Assembly: GCA_019411205.1 (NCBI GenBank)
Contig: DXRF01000163.1
Span: 1-7,057, forward strand
From: Parabacteroides sp.
GTDB lineage: Bacteria > Bacteroidota > Bacteroidia > Bacteroidales > Tannerellaceae
Length of the DNA: 7,057 bases
Direction: 5' to 3'
A program made the position numbers and the translations under genes. Positions 6,960 to 7,057 of the stretch are shown one piece after another (position 1 is the first letter of the stretch; each line of letters starts with the position of its first letter). Under the pieces are notes generated by a model. That model was not told the DNA's origin, did not search any database, and was given only the letters and a program-made list of their open reading frames with translations.

Positions 6960-6987
6960 AATTGTCAATTCTCAATTCTCAATTGTC
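6960..6987. repeat. Heptamer repeat array B inside the riboswitch (four units)
   Basis: Four exact-period 7-bp units, plus-strand AATTGTC, AATTCTC, AATTCTC and AATTGTC, sit between the GGGAAGG and GCCACTG blocks. They fill the tip of a stem closed by GGTGGTTC pairing with GAACACC (one bulge). Both arrays have four units and 28 bp, and together they flank the short conserved core at 6933-6959. Confidence 0.75.
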
Positions 6988-7057
6988 AACCGAACCACCA
7001 GTGGCAACAAGATTTGCCGGGGTTTCAGAACTTACAGCTACGGGTACAGCTCCGGAC

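Larger units (their letters stand above)
6859..7057 (-). promoter_or_regulatory. Cobalamin riboswitch, 5' end cut by the window edge
   Basis: Conserved blocks appear in the right order on the minus strand: TCCGGAG followed by CTGTACCCGTAGCTGTAAG (7049-7031), GCCACTGG (7005-6998), CCGGGAAGGC (6953-6944) and the B12 box AAGCCAGAAAACCTGCC (6890-6874). The 5' strand of P1 and the GGTGAAA-like segment would lie beyond 7057. GGTG next to the CCACTG block can pair with CACC before GGGAAGG, closing a peripheral stem. Two peripheral stems are built from AT-rich heptamer repeats. The switch lies directly before btuB and probably represses btuB-btuG-btuF when cobalamin is abundant. Confidence 0.93.

Overview
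The window looks like a chromosomal segment from a gut-type Bacteroidales bacterium. The evidence is a vitamin B12 uptake operon containing a BtuG-type surface lipoprotein (a gene known from Bacteroidota), a lipoprotein with an acidic surface-export signature after its cysteine, and A-rich leaders in place of strong Shine-Dalgarno sites. A Parabacteroides-like genome would fit, but that is an impression and not a demonstrated assignment.

Layout. (1) Positions 1-169 are an AT-rich upstream region. (2) Positions 170-1546 (+) encode a type II, mitochondrial-like sulfide:quinone oxidoreductase. It has both redox cysteines and a twin-arginine signal, and is followed by a GC-rich stem-loop terminator. 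(3) Positions 1626-2273 have no convincing gene. They hold an AT-rich patch, five units of a degenerate 22-bp tandem repeat, and a pyrimidine-rich stretch. (4) Positions 2274-7057 (-) form a cobalamin-uptake operon, read right to left: a cobalamin riboswitch cut by the window edge, btuB (TonB-dependent outer-membrane receptor), btuG (surface B12-binding beta-propeller lipoprotein) and btuF (ABC-type binding lipoprotein). The sqr and btu units are convergent.

How the genes work together. BtuG captures corrinoid at the cell surface and passes it to the BtuB channel. TonB-driven import moves it to the periplasm, where BtuF collects it for a BtuCD permease that is not encoded here. The riboswitch represses the operon when cobalamin is plentiful. 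The sequence shows a plausible translational switch: a hairpin just before the btuB start carries a loop with perfect 6-nt complementarity to the L5 loop of the aptamer. This also fixes the btuB start at 6837, inside the longer open frame.

Most noteworthy observations: (a) a sharp base-composition step at the plug/barrel junction of btuB. The barrel plus btuG are AT-rich, between a GC-rich plug and a GC-rich btuF, which suggests the outer-surface half of the system was exchanged as a cassette. (b) Two four-unit heptamer arrays inside the riboswitch periphery. (c) A perfect 11-bp hairpin in the first codons of btuF. (d) The 22-bp array. (e) A Tat signal on an SQR. No wholly new system is evident; the main family assignments are well supported.
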